Below are positions 1-8,597 of a stretch of 22,231 nt of DNA, in pieces. The position numbers were made by a program, and so were the translations under genes. How positions within the stretch are numbered: the first letter of the stretch is position 1; each line of letters begins with the position of its first letter. Origin of the DNA: a virus; the IMG/VR virus record IMGVR_UViG_3300035698_008578, positions 1 through 22,231 of that record. One strand, given 5' to 3'. The notes under the pieces were generated by a model, which saw nothing but the letters and a program-made list of their open reading frames with translations, did no database searches and was not told the DNA's origin.

Positions 1-1967
1 TCTCCAAGCACCCCCGCCTTGCGCTCGGCTTTTGTAATATCGCCCCTGAGTCCAGACATGGCATCATAGAGAGGCAAGAGTTCCTTCGGCACATCGCTGC
101 GCTTCCCTTGCTCCAAGGCTATCGCCACAGCCACACTTTCCTCTATGCTCCGTGAGCCTACTCTTTCCAACTCAGAAGTAACCTTGTCTATGGATTGATT
201 TACTGCCGTAGCCGCCCGATGATATGTTCCCATTAGCTGCTTGTGAAGTTCGGGAGCCATAACCTTCTGTCTGCCAAAGGCTCTAAAATGTCCGACAAAT
301 CCAGCCCATGCCCTCTTGGCAAGGTTGCCTTGTTCAATGACGGGAGGTGCCGTGTCTTCTTTGGCGGCCACTTCTTTCTCTAGTGCGTCATTAACCTTTT
401 CAACATCTTCCTTCGGCACTTCAACTTCTGCTCGTTCAATCTTTTCAGTAAGCTGCCGTTCTACATCTGCTACTTCGGCTTCCCTTGTCGGTTCGGCTGG
501 CTTCGCTTCCTCTGGCCGTTCAACGCCGGGACGCTCGACTGCCTCTGCCCGCTCTAGTGGTACATCTGTCGGCTTTGCCAATTCCACCTCTGCCGCCCTC
601 CCTATCTGTTCTCGGCCTATCTCTGCGTATTCTGCCTTGCCTTCAGGACTGGCTTTACTCATTAGCTTGTCAACGCGCTTCAACACTTCCGTGCCGCTTA
701 ACTTACCGGCACCTTTGGCAATATGACGTGTGCCCATGGAGCCGAACAGGTCTTGCATAAACGTCAACATGGCGCTTGCGGCAAATTGTGTGGCTTGTGC
801 ATCGAAATCATCAGGGTTCTGTTGCTTCGCTTCTTCCCATGCTTGCGGATATTGGCCAGTGAAGTAAGAGAGCAAACTATTCAAGCCCAAATCAGCAACG
901 CCCGGAAGGTATTTGAGTCGAGACGAAACATAAGGAGTTGACATAAACGCAGTCGTAATTGCGCCAGATTTGAACTTCTCGCCTACGCTCCCCGGAGTAG
1001 TCAAGAACGACCATATTCCACGAATGCCAGCATTCGCCAGTATCGCCTTGCGGCTCCCTGCAACTCCGGGCACGACAAGGCCAAGTGCGCCGCCGCGTTT
1101 CGTGAATTTGGCCAATTGTGCGCCCTTCAAGAATTTGCCACTCGCACTGACGGGGGCCGTGCCGTTAATGACAGAACCCAGCATCATAACCTGAAGTAGT
1201 CCCGTAACGGCATCTAATCCGTACTCTGTGCCAATCTGATAGAATGCGCCCTTGTAGTTGCCTGATTGCATATTGGCCTGCAATCGTTCTTGGAAGTCCT
1301 CCGATATTTCGCGTTCGCCCTCTGTTGGTTTGTCCAGGCTTTCCGAAATAGCATCAATGGCATCGCCGACCTTTGTGTCTCCGGCAATTGTACCCACAAG
1401 GTCAGACAATCCACGAGCAGGCAACCATGCTACTTGTGCAATTCCCCGTGCCGGTTTAACGAAGAATTGCGTACCCAATCGGGCAGGGCCGCGAGCCAGC
1501 GCCATAGTCTCTTGCGCCCTTGCTTCTTCTTCAATCAGATCCCTGGGGACAACAAGACCCGCAGCCTTAATCGCCACTAAGCCTTTCTGCTTAACCTCTT
1601 CGCGTTCTGGGGAACCCTCTGGGTGCTGAGCCATCAGTTCTCGCGTACGCGACACCAACGGAGACGGTAGACCCAGCCCCCCTGCTTCTGTCGCTCGTCT
1701 GCGGGCGTCCTCGCCAAGAACCCCAAGCTTCTCCGGTTCCTCGCCAAGGCCAGCCTTTCTTGCCATGGCTTCAGCTACAGGGGAGGGTTCTTCTTCTCGA
1801 TATCTGGCGAGAATGCTCTCTACTGGATCAGCTTCGCCCGGTTCCGCTTCCGGCGCGACGGACTCTTCCCGATATTGCGCCAAGATTGCTTCTACTGGAT
1901 CAGCTTCAGTCGGTTCGGTCTCCGCTTCAGCATATTGTTTCAGAATATCATCAACAGCTTGCGTCAT
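1..1967 (-). CDS. Large virion protein, possible ejection/internal virion protein (C-terminus beyond window)
   Basis: The frame is open from the ATG at 1967 to the left edge with no stop codon, giving at least 655 residues; the end is missing. The N-terminal 60 residues are acidic and hold three copies of a short motif (VDDILKQY at 5-12, VEAILAQY at 25-32, VESILARY at 49-56). After this come charged helical stretches and several Gly/Ala/Val/Leu-rich segments around residues 150-340 that could meet a membrane, then a long Glu/Ala/Lys-rich linker and more helix. The start lies three bases after the upstream stop. The ribosome site is weak (GGAAAG far upstream), which may mean translational coupling. 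Large helical proteins at the end of a podovirus-like tail module are often injected with the DNA; that is inference from position and composition. A polyvalent injected protein with enzymatic domains beyond the edge is an alternative. Confidence 0.75.
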   Translation of the reverse strand, partial: MTQAVDDILKQYAEAETEPTEADPVEAILAQYREESVAPEAEPGEADPVESILARYREEEPSPVAEAMARKAGLGEEPEKLGVLGEDARRRATEAGGLGLPSPLVSRTRELMAQHPEGSPEREEVKQKGLVAIKAAGLVVPRDLIEEEARAQETMALARGPARLGTQFFVKPARGIAQVAWLPARGLSDLVGTIAGDTKVGDAIDAISESLDKPTEGEREISEDFQERLQANMQSGNYKGAFYQIGTEYGLDAVTGLLQVMMLGSVINGTAPVSASGKFLKGAQLAKFTKRGGALGLVVPGVAGSRKAILANAGIRGIWSFLTTPGSVGEKFKSGAITTAFMSTPYVSSRLKYLPGVADLGLNSLLSYFTGQYPQAWEEAKQQNPDDFDAQATQFAASAMLTFMQDLFGSMGTRHIAKGAGKLSGTEVLKRVDKLMSKASPEGKAEYAEIGREQIGRAAEVELAKPTDVPLERAEAVERPGVERPEEAKPAEPTREAEVADVERQLTEKIERAEVEVPKEDVEKVNDALEKEVAAKEDTAPPVIEQGNLAKRAWAGFVGHFRAFGRQKVMAPELHKQLMGTYHRAATAVNQSIDKVTSELERVGSRSIEESVAVAIALEQGKRSDVPKELLPLYDAMSGLRGDITKAERKAGVLG

Positions 1968-1970
1968 TTA

Positions 1971-3161
1971 TCACGCTTTCTTTCCGGTTCCTTTTGGCCA
2001 AATCTCTTCATGGAGTTCTTTCTGTGTTACCTTCAGCGTTTCAAGCTGTACGGCATTTGTAACCTTGCCGCTTTTAATGAGTTCATCAATCTCGCTATAA
2101 CGCTTCTCCGCTGGTTCGACGGACCCGCTTTTGTTCAAATCCGCCGCACGCTCCCCCTTTACTTCAGCCAGTTTTCCGGCAAATGCTTTCTGCTGTCTTT
2201 GAGCCATTGACTGAATCTTCGCCATAGAACCAGCAATATCCGGCTCTTGTTTGGCAGCTATGTTGGCTTCAATTTCCTGACTAAGCAGCTTCGTATATGC
2301 GCCGACCAACAATTCTCCGAACCGTGCATCACCCGTGAGGCCAGCTTTATCCAACTCCGCGCCAATCTGCCTATCATACAAATCAATCTTGGCGGCAGTA
2401 TCCAGCCTTGTCTTCTCGGCATAATTCTTCATCTGTAGCCCGATGAGTTCCGCGGCTTGATCGGAATCCTGCTCGCTCAAATCGGCCTTGCCTTTGATTT
2501 GTTCCTTGAGCCGATCCATGCGTCCGCCTATGTCTGCCTCACTGAGAGCCGCACTTGCTTCAATTTGCACACCGAGCCGCTTGCTTATTTCGTCCTGTAC
2601 GGCCAATGTTGTCTTCCCTGCTTCTGTTACAGGCTCTACCCTTCCGGCCCTTATTCTTTCCAATTGTCGTTTCTGGGCCAATTCTCCGCGCTCTCCGGCC
2701 TCAATCTTGCCAGCCTTGCGCCTAATCTCGGCTTCTTCTGCTTGCCTAAATGCAACCGGCCCTATTTTGGCCTTACGCCGTAATCGCTCAGCAGGCGTCA
2801 ATTTAGCCATCGTGGTAGCTCTCACTCGTTCTGTTGCGTCTTCTATCCGGGACAACGCCGCTAGGTCACCCTCCCGTTTCCGTGCAGAAGGCCGAAGTGT
2901 TTGCGGCCCTATGAAGGAACCGCCCAAAGTACGTAGTTGTTCGGCAGATATGGGTGCTCTCTCGGGAGCGAATCCTGTACGAACAGTTTGGCCGCCTCTG
3001 GCTCTAGGCGTTCTGATTATCTCACGCCCCCCAGAACGCGCTGCTGCCGCGCCGGGTGCGAGATATTCCGGGCTAACGTCCCCTCTGCCCCTAATTATGC
3101 CAGGTCGCAATAATGTAGCGGGTATATCTTCAATTTGTATGCCCCGTCTTCTTCTTGCCAT
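1971..3161 (-). CDS. Hypothetical helical virion protein (396 aa)
   Basis: I do not recognise the family. The N-terminus is very basic (MARRRRG) and the first ~90 residues are Gly/Arg/Pro-rich and probably disordered. Residues ~100-390 are almost wholly charged helix rich in Ala, Glu, Lys and Arg, consistent with coiled coil. There is no signal peptide or membrane segment. The start at 3161 is preceded by AAGGAG at good spacing and overlaps the end of the upstream gene by 32 bases. The gene is followed after three bases by the large ejection-like gene. Position and composition suggest a minor internal virion or ejection protein, which is inference. Residues 118-130 (MAKLTPAERLRRK) resemble the start of the 380-aa protein two genes upstream. 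Confidence 0.75.
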   Translation of the reverse strand: MARRRRGIQIEDIPATLLRPGIIRGRGDVSPEYLAPGAAAARSGGREIIRTPRARGGQTVRTGFAPERAPISAEQLRTLGGSFIGPQTLRPSARKREGDLAALSRIEDATERVRATTMAKLTPAERLRRKAKIGPVAFRQAEEAEIRRKAGKIEAGERGELAQKRQLERIRAGRVEPVTEAGKTTLAVQDEISKRLGVQIEASAALSEADIGGRMDRLKEQIKGKADLSEQDSDQAAELIGLQMKNYAEKTRLDTAAKIDLYDRQIGAELDKAGLTGDARFGELLVGAYTKLLSQEIEANIAAKQEPDIAGSMAKIQSMAQRQQKAFAGKLAEVKGERAADLNKSGSVEPAEKRYSEIDELIKSGKVTNAVQLETLKVTQKELHEEIWPKGTGKKA

Positions 3162-3660
3162 CTTTCTTCTCCTTCAGTGCTTTTTGTTCTTTCAGTTCTT
3201 TCACGAATCGTTTGGCTTTCTTGTCTTCTGGTATGAGTTCAAATCCGTTTTCGATAGCTATCCTCGCGCGGCAATGCTCTGTGGCTATCCTGACTTGCTT
3301 TAACCCCGAATCCCTAAAGAGGCAGAACGTATGACGCCCGCCCATAAACAGGCAGCCCAAGCCGGGCGTATAAACACCCGAGTTGTCATGGCGCTCCCTG
3401 CCTTCTTGCGGCTTTGCTACTTGGAACAGCAGGAAAGGGAGATACCTTGGCCCCGTCTGCACATGCCTCATGAAATGGGCGTGCTGCACTATGTCTGCAT
3501 CATTAAGCCGTATGTAATTGTAGTCCATTCTTTTGAAGCATTCTTCAATCGCACTAACGCTGGCCAAACATATTCCGGCATTGCGCTGCTCGGGTCTCAG
3601 CACCATCTCGTCGTTCATCGCCTTGGCTTCGTTAATCGTAAGCATCATCGTCTCCGTCAA
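3130..3660 (-). CDS. Hypothetical protein (176 aa)
   Basis: The family is not recognised. Residues ~25-140 look like a compact mixed domain with a GLGCLFMGGRHTFCLFRD stretch, scattered His and Cys residues and several aromatics. The C-terminal 35 residues are a Lys/Glu-rich tail. The start at 3660 makes a 4-base ATGA overlap with the upstream 380-aa gene, the usual sign of translational coupling, so I prefer it to the Met at residue 5. The 3' end overlaps the next gene by 32 bases. No catalytic motif can be named. An acetyltransferase-like fold was considered because such proteins occur in podovirus tail modules, but I see no A-motif. Confidence 0.7.
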   Translation of the reverse strand: MTETMMLTINEAKAMNDEMVLRPEQRNAGICLASVSAIEECFKRMDYNYIRLNDADIVQHAHFMRHVQTGPRYLPFLLFQVAKPQEGRERHDNSGVYTPGLGCLFMGGRHTFCLFRDSGLKQVRIATEHCRARIAIENGFELIPEDKKAKRFVKELKEQKALKEKKDGKKKTGHTN

Positions 3661-4799
3661 TGTGAATGTTGCTTAATACCCCTTGTTGTATAGTATTGGT
3701 TGGCCGCCACGCCCTCTTGCGTGTACGAAACGACAATCCCAATGTCTCCGGCATCCCATCTTGGGTGAATGTATACGTCACCCGTTCCAGAATCAACCTC
3801 AACGATAGCCAGCAATACTCTCCATGAGCTTGCCTGATCCAAGTCTTGTACATTAGTGGTAAATCCATATGTTATATCACCAGTATCAATCGCGCCCGTA
3901 GTGAGATCGACAACAATATTACAGTAAAGATAACTCAGTGTGGCTTCTGGAACTGCGATTTGATGTTCAACACCAACCTTAGCATCATTGCCATACCATT
4001 CTTCGCCGACATTATATCCGCTAATAACTAAACCACCGCGTATATTGATGTAACTACCGTCACCATCGAGGAAACAACTGAATGGGCCGTTATATCTGCC
4101 GTGAATCATCCACTGTTCGCCGGTTTTGTAAACGTAGTTGTATCCACTGCCTTCGATATGAGTCAGTATGCTGTCCCAACTGTTGATTGCTCCGGCTGCG
4201 TATGCCAACTGATCCTCGTGCGCCCGCAACTGTTCCTTCATGCCTGCAATTACCGCATTCGTGTTATCCAGCGCCTTGTTGGCCGCATTGAGTTGCTGGG
4301 TCAAGACCGCAACGGGACTGTCTGGCATCCGTGCTTGTTCTTCGGCATGGGCGGCAGCGGCAATCTCTGCAGCGTCAGCCTTTGTCCGGTCATCCTTGTC
4401 TTTTGTCGTGGTTGCGTCGCTTTGCTTAGCCTCCGTTTCCTTCCTGCTTTTCCGTATTGCCCTTTCTTGGTCGTGCGTCCTCCTGGCTTCGGTATCCCTG
4501 CCAGCCTTTGAATCTTCTTCCTTGCGCTTTTCATTCTTAGCTTCGACTTGGGCATCAAGACGCTTTTCCGCTGCTTCATCTCTCGCCGTTTCTTGCTGGT
4601 CAATAAATTCCGCTTGTTTGCGGCTAGCTTCCACTCTTGTGAAGTCTTCCGCGTCTGCTACTTCTCGCGCAACTTCAGCTTGAGCCTCTTGGCGCTCTGC
4701 CCAACTGCCAGTGCCGGAGAGTAATTGCTTTCGCCGCAATCGCTCGCCGCCTTTTGCGCCGCCGATGTACGCCTCTTCTGCTTTTGTAAGTTTAGCCAT
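3657..4799 (-). CDS. Coiled-coil protein with C-terminal beta domain, possible tail appendage (380 aa)
   Basis: Residues ~35-160 are a long run of Ala, Glu, Lys, Arg and Asp with almost no aromatics, as in a coiled coil. Residues ~165-200 form a second helical stretch. From ~205 to the end the composition changes to Gly, Tyr, Val, Ile and Asp, typical of a beta-rich domain. A coiled-coil stalk followed by a beta head is the common plan of trimeric phage fibres and appendages; assigning this protein to that class is inference. The ATG overlaps the stop of the 776-aa gene by one base (TAATG) and the stop overlaps the next start, so it lies in a tightly coupled tail operon. It carries no recognised lyase or peptidase motif. 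Confidence 0.75.
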   Translation of the reverse strand: MAKLTKAEEAYIGGAKGGERLRRKQLLSGTGSWAERQEAQAEVAREVADAEDFTRVEASRKQAEFIDQQETARDEAAEKRLDAQVEAKNEKRKEEDSKAGRDTEARRTHDQERAIRKSRKETEAKQSDATTTKDKDDRTKADAAEIAAAAHAEEQARMPDSPVAVLTQQLNAANKALDNTNAVIAGMKEQLRAHEDQLAYAAGAINSWDSILTHIEGSGYNYVYKTGEQWMIHGRYNGPFSCFLDGDGSYINIRGGLVISGYNVGEEWYGNDAKVGVEHQIAVPEATLSYLYCNIVVDLTTGAIDTGDITYGFTTNVQDLDQASSWRVLLAIVEVDSGTGDVYIHPRWDAGDIGIVVSYTQEGVAANQYYTTRGIKQHSH

Positions 4800-7129
4800 T
4801 ACGCTATATCCGGTTCATCTATGACGAACACGATCTTGACACCAGTATAGAGACTGCCTTCTGGTTCCTTGATTATGTAACCCTGTTTATGGGCAGGTCG
4901 CCCCTCCCCGCCCCAATCCTTAGGGGCACCACCGGATTCGTTGGCAAAAACTATAGCACCAGCTTTCTCCATTCTGTAATTGCGATCTTCTGTTACTCTG
5001 AAAACATGGTTGCCGTGGCCAACGATTGACACTTTATACGGGATCGCATACACTGAGCCGCTGCCTGCATTCTTTGGTATCCTGCCTTGCTGGAACACGG
5101 TCTTGAGGCCGGTTTCAGTGTCTTCGGAAATCCAATGCCTATCATGGATGTAAGTAGTTGAACCAACGGTGAAATCTGCAACAGCTATTCCGCCAACCAA
5201 TGCTGCTTCAGATGTTGCGGTAACATTGGGCCAATACCGCACATGGGTCTGCTCCGTCTTGCCAACATCGGCCTGAACTACCCTGACATAAGCATTGGCA
5301 GCCGCAATGTCGTTGTTGGGCAACGTCAATACTTGGCGAATTGTTACGGCCCTGTTCTCTTGCCGGATAGTTGTGACATCAGAGTTGGTATACACGCCAG
5401 TGTATACTTGGTTGTCGGCCTTGGGATTGGTAAAAGTAGCAGTAGCGCGTAAGGCAGCAGCAAGGGTGTCCGCGGTAGTCGGCCTGACGTTCCTCCATTC
5501 CCGAATAACCTGAGTAGGAGACAACTTGATGTCTGCCCTCTGAGGAACAGCGAGTAGATGAGCGTCTGCCTCGGCCACCGTAGTGGCCAGCTTGGTGAGT
5601 ATTTGATAAATCGTGCAAGTCCCGTCTCTTTCCTCCACACTCCACGCCTTGCTGACAACGAACCAGCCAGTATATGTCTGGGCGTCAGCTTGCGGGTTCT
5701 CGATCTCGTAATCAGAACTTCCAACGGCTGCCGCTATCAAAGTCTCAGCAACAGCGGGGTTGATATACGGCCACCTGCGCTGCAATGTGTCCCCTGCAAC
5801 TCTTGGATCAACTCTCTCCCCAACCAACTGCGCCTCTGCTTCTGTCAAAGTAGTAACATCTGCCGAAAAGAGGGTGAGTTCCTGAGCTATAGTAATCGTA
5901 TTATCCTGCTGTTCTTCGCCCCATGTCCTACCCACACCGAATGTGCCTGTAATCGTTTCATCGTCAACAACAGGGTCTTTAACAGTCTTGGTGCTACGCG
6001 CTGCCGTAATCAAATTGTCGGCATAACTCTCTACTATGTACGGCCACCTGCGAACTATCTTATCGCCAGCACCCCTTGGAATAACACCACGGTTTACCAA
6101 TGTAGCACTATCGTCATCAAGTTGAACTGAAGCCATCGTAACAACCTGAGTAATCGTGCATGTCCTGTCGCGTTCTTCCCTTACCTCAACGCCTGAGTTC
6201 TGCCATAGCTGATCGTCGCTAACGTATATCTGCCCGTCAGCTTGTACGGTTGCGTATGTATTAGTCCCTCTGAGTGTGGTTACGAGCACGTCGGCAACCG
6301 TCTTTAGAATGTACGGCCATCGCCTGACAATCTTGTCGCCGGGTTCTCTCGGATTCACATTTCGGTTTACAAGAACAGCATCGGCTTCTGCTATGTTCAA
6401 GAGCACTACAGAGCTATTGGTCCACGTCGTAGGCGTTGTGCCTGTTGCGGTAAACACATTTCCGTCTTCATTAGTGGCACCAATATTCGAGAAATCGTCA
6501 CCAGTAATCCAGTCTACGAGGATATATTCTTTTCCGACAACAAGCGTACCGCTGGTCTGTTCCGTACCCGTAGCGAGGGTAAGCGTTTGAATAATGGTGC
6601 AAGTATGATCGCTCTCTTTCCGCGCCTCTGTCTCGGAGTGCTGGAAGGTTCCGGTATAAGACTGGCCGTCAGCCTGTGGATTGGAATAGGACGATACGCC
6701 CTTCATTGCGGTCACGAGCGTATCTACGACACTGTTTAGAATGTGGGGCCAACGTCTGACAAGAACGTCGCCGGGTTCTCTTGGATTAACGCTCCTATCA
6801 AAAAATAGAGCATCAGCTTCATCTACGTCACTGGATGTAAGCGTTAACACCTGTCGAATTATCACCCAGCGGACATCACCCGGATGAGGCAACCGCCGCA
6901 CGTCCGAATTTGCGAATACGCCTGTTTCCTGTTCGCCGTCAACCAGAGGATTCGTTACGGTAGCCACAGACCGCATGGTTGTGGCCAAAGTATCCGCAAC
7001 AGTTGGGTCTATTTCAGTCCACTCTCGAACAATACTCTTACCCCGGAACCCGCTGCCCCAGGGTTCACCGATGGAACCGAGTTTTGCGTCACCTTCTGTT
7101 GTAGTTGTTCTGAGATTTCCTTCACTCAT
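4799..7129 (-). CDS. Six-repeat structural protein, probable tail component (776 aa)
   Basis: The protein has six consecutive units of about 90 residues: roughly 33-121, 122-265, 266-356, 357-447, 448-540 and 541-628, with a decayed seventh beginning at 629. Each unit starts with a (V/I)xR(R/E)WPxI-like element, continues through AD-TL, NPxADxQ-YTG and a CTI-Q-LT strand, and ends with EADA-LVxRxVNPR. Unit 2 is longer because a ~53-residue domain (192-244) is inserted near its end. Residues ~650-776 are a unique C-terminal domain. There is no signal peptide or membrane segment. Its ATG overlaps the stop of the 347-aa gene by four bases. I do not know the family; the place in the operon suggests a tail or virion-surface protein. 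The repeat count invites the idea of an intramolecular ring, which is speculation. Confidence 0.85.
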   Translation of the reverse strand: MSEGNLRTTTTEGDAKLGSIGEPWGSGFRGKSIVREWTEIDPTVADTLATTMRSVATVTNPLVDGEQETGVFANSDVRRLPHPGDVRWVIIRQVLTLTSSDVDEADALFFDRSVNPREPGDVLVRRWPHILNSVVDTLVTAMKGVSSYSNPQADGQSYTGTFQHSETEARKESDHTCTIIQTLTLATGTEQTSGTLVVGKEYILVDWITGDDFSNIGATNEDGNVFTATGTTPTTWTNSSVVLLNIAEADAVLVNRNVNPREPGDKIVRRWPYILKTVADVLVTTLRGTNTYATVQADGQIYVSDDQLWQNSGVEVREERDRTCTITQVVTMASVQLDDDSATLVNRGVIPRGAGDKIVRRWPYIVESYADNLITAARSTKTVKDPVVDDETITGTFGVGRTWGEEQQDNTITIAQELTLFSADVTTLTEAEAQLVGERVDPRVAGDTLQRRWPYINPAVAETLIAAAVGSSDYEIENPQADAQTYTGWFVVSKAWSVEERDGTCTIYQILTKLATTVAEADAHLLAVPQRADIKLSPTQVIREWRNVRPTTADTLAAALRATATFTNPKADNQVYTGVYTNSDVTTIRQENRAVTIRQVLTLPNNDIAAANAYVRVVQADVGKTEQTHVRYWPNVTATSEAALVGGIAVADFTVGSTTYIHDRHWISEDTETGLKTVFQQGRIPKNAGSGSVYAIPYKVSIVGHGNHVFRVTEDRNYRMEKAGAIVFANESGGAPKDWGGEGRPAHKQGYIIKEPEGSLYTGVKIVFVIDEPDIA
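5246..7033 (-). repeat. Array of six in-frame ~270-base coding repeats
   Basis: This is the DNA encoding the six ~90-residue units of the 776-aa protein. The units are clearly homologous in protein but have diverged in DNA. The best conserved block reads GDKIVRRWPYI at the junctions of units 2/3 and 3/4. Bases 6398-6556 encode the extra domain inside unit 2. Confidence 0.85.
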
Positions 7130-8169
7130 TCGGACGGACTTTCCTGTGATGTTCTGATAGCTGTCTCCGCGTCTATCTGCTTAATGTGAATATGAGAAGA
7201 TACGTCCGTGACTCTCAATCGGAACTTCACGGCCTGCGGGGTAGGCCCGTAGAGATTAACGCTGGCTCTCGTTCTCTTTGAATCCCACCTTATCGGAAGC
7301 GAACGCACGTCTCTCCAGTCCCTCTTGTCTCTCTGGACTTGGAATTTGATCGCGCCATTACGCTTCGTCGTATTCTCGAACCAGAACTGTACTTTCTTTA
7401 CAGAAAACGGACTATAATCCGTATCCCTGAGAGTTCGCGTTGTGAACCTGAATCCTGTTGGAACATAATCGAAAAGCGATTCCGTTCGGATATCGTAGAC
7501 GAAACTATCTGTGCCCACAACCCGCTGCTTCTGGAAATCTATCGTCAAGGCTTTATTCTTGAAATGTCCGAGGATAGCCCCGCCCCCCTCACTGTCATGA
7601 ACGCTGCTTGTGATCTCCTCTACAGAACCGCCGTCCCAAGCCATGAGGCCGTTGTCGTTACTGGCATAAGCCTTTCTGTTGTATCCCGCCGCGTTCTCTT
7701 TCGCGGATATTTTCATGGATTCCTCTATATCGCCAGCGCTGAAGCTACCCCTCAAGGAATTGGCTCTCGGAATGTAGTAGCCTCCCGTGAGCTTTCCTAC
7801 ATACAGATCGTTTCCCACTGGAAAGAATTTGAGGATAGCATTCGCGTCAGCCGTGAAGGGAACCCTAGCGATGCCTTGCTCAAGGGCCGTAGAGGTCATC
7901 TCAGGGGCCAGAAATCGGAGATCAACACCGTCAATCAACCAGAGCCTGCGAAAATGCTCCGTCCAAGTGTCGGACCCAATAACGCGGGTCTTGGTTACGG
8001 GAGCGGAGCCTGTGGGGACCGAAGAGGCTTTAACGAGCCTTCCGGGATAATCTATGTCCATTCCGTACGCTTCTGGAGTGAAGCCGTCACGGAGATCCGT
8101 AGGATCGGTCTGCGTATCAAGACCGGCAGGGAAGACCGACGCGATAGGAACCCACCTTAATTCGGCCAT
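7126..8169 (-). CDS. Tail-like structural protein, possible hub or nozzle (347 aa)
   Basis: The protein opens with MAELRWVPIASVFPAGLDTQ and then reads as short beta strands separated by Gly/Asp turns. A YASNDNGLMAWDGG stretch near residue 170 resembles a propeller-blade turn. The last ~100 residues hold strand-rich segments with conserved-looking Trp and Arg. There is no signal peptide. GGGAG lies ahead of the start, and the stop overlaps the start of the six-repeat gene. Its place directly after the adaptor-like gene is where podoviruses encode the tail hub or nozzle (the role of P22 gp10 or T7 gp12). I base this on position and strand-rich composition, not on a recognised signature. A fibre-attachment protein is an alternative. 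Confidence 0.75.
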   Translation of the reverse strand: MAELRWVPIASVFPAGLDTQTDPTDLRDGFTPEAYGMDIDYPGRLVKASSVPTGSAPVTKTRVIGSDTWTEHFRRLWLIDGVDLRFLAPEMTSTALEQGIARVPFTADANAILKFFPVGNDLYVGKLTGGYYIPRANSLRGSFSAGDIEESMKISAKENAAGYNRKAYASNDNGLMAWDGGSVEEITSSVHDSEGGGAILGHFKNKALTIDFQKQRVVGTDSFVYDIRTESLFDYVPTGFRFTTRTLRDTDYSPFSVKKVQFWFENTTKRNGAIKFQVQRDKRDWRDVRSLPIRWDSKRTRASVNLYGPTPQAVKFRLRVTDVSSHIHIKQIDAETAIRTSQESPSE

Positions 8170-8180
8170 CGTCTATCTCC

Positions 8181-8570
8181 CTAATCATCATCTATCTGGC
8201 CTATGGATTCTTGGTTATCGTCGGCCCGAGTTGCTGAGAGGTCTCTGTCGAGAGTAATATCCCTCAACGCTTCTTTGTAAAAGTCTTCTGCCTTCACTAA
8301 GGTCAGTTCCTTACCGGACCGATGCCCCATTATCATAAGATGAAAATTCACGCCATGAGACAAAACAGGTTCGTTCCAAGCATCCAAGTCTATGTCGGCC
8401 TCTTCGTTAGTAAGCGCATCGGGTCTGCTATCAGTATCCGATACAATTCCAATCTTCTGAAGAACGCGATTCACCGCTTTAAGATAATCCGTCGTGAATC
8501 TGTCATCACCAGCATCCGAATCGAATTGATCGACCTTTTGGCTGAAGAACTCTAATCCGTTGACTGACAT
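8181..8570 (-). CDS. Putative head-tail adaptor (129 aa)
   Basis: The protein is small, acidic and mostly helical. It has an N-terminal segment (FTTDYLKAVNRVLQKIG), a central DLDAWNEPVLSHGVNFHLM stretch and a C-terminal helix, followed by a disordered Asp-rich tail. The helix-aromatic-helix plan, the size and the position between capsid and tail genes fit adaptor or connector proteins that dock under the portal. The call rests on context and is tentative. The start at 8570 has a GAAGG-like ribosome site, and the next gene follows after 11 bases. No enzymatic motif is visible. Confidence 0.7.
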   Translation of the reverse strand: MSVNGLEFFSQKVDQFDSDAGDDRFTTDYLKAVNRVLQKIGIVSDTDSRPDALTNEEADIDLDAWNEPVLSHGVNFHLMIMGHRSGKELTLVKAEDFYKEALRDITLDRDLSATRADDNQESIGQIDDD

Positions 8571-8597
8571 ATCGAAGAGCCTTCTCGGAATCCGAGC

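Noticed and set aside
316-1629. Several plus-strand frames of 60-136 aa in the left 1.7 kb
   Set aside because: The minus strand is continuously open from 1967 to the left edge. These are Ser/Ala/Pro-rich antisense shadows.
2488-3303. 271-aa open frame on the plus strand
   Set aside because: It lies opposite two better-supported minus-strand genes. It has a Ser/Leu/Arg-rich composition typical of antisense frames, and no ribosome site.
2771-4799. Shared MAKLTxAE...RLRRK stretch in the 396-aa and 380-aa proteins as a common domain
   Set aside because: Only about a dozen positions match, in low-complexity basic helix. This is too little to claim homology.
7339-8160. 273-aa open frame on the plus strand
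   Set aside because: It is antisense to the 347-aa structural gene, which has a ribosome site and operon overlaps. The plus frame has neither.
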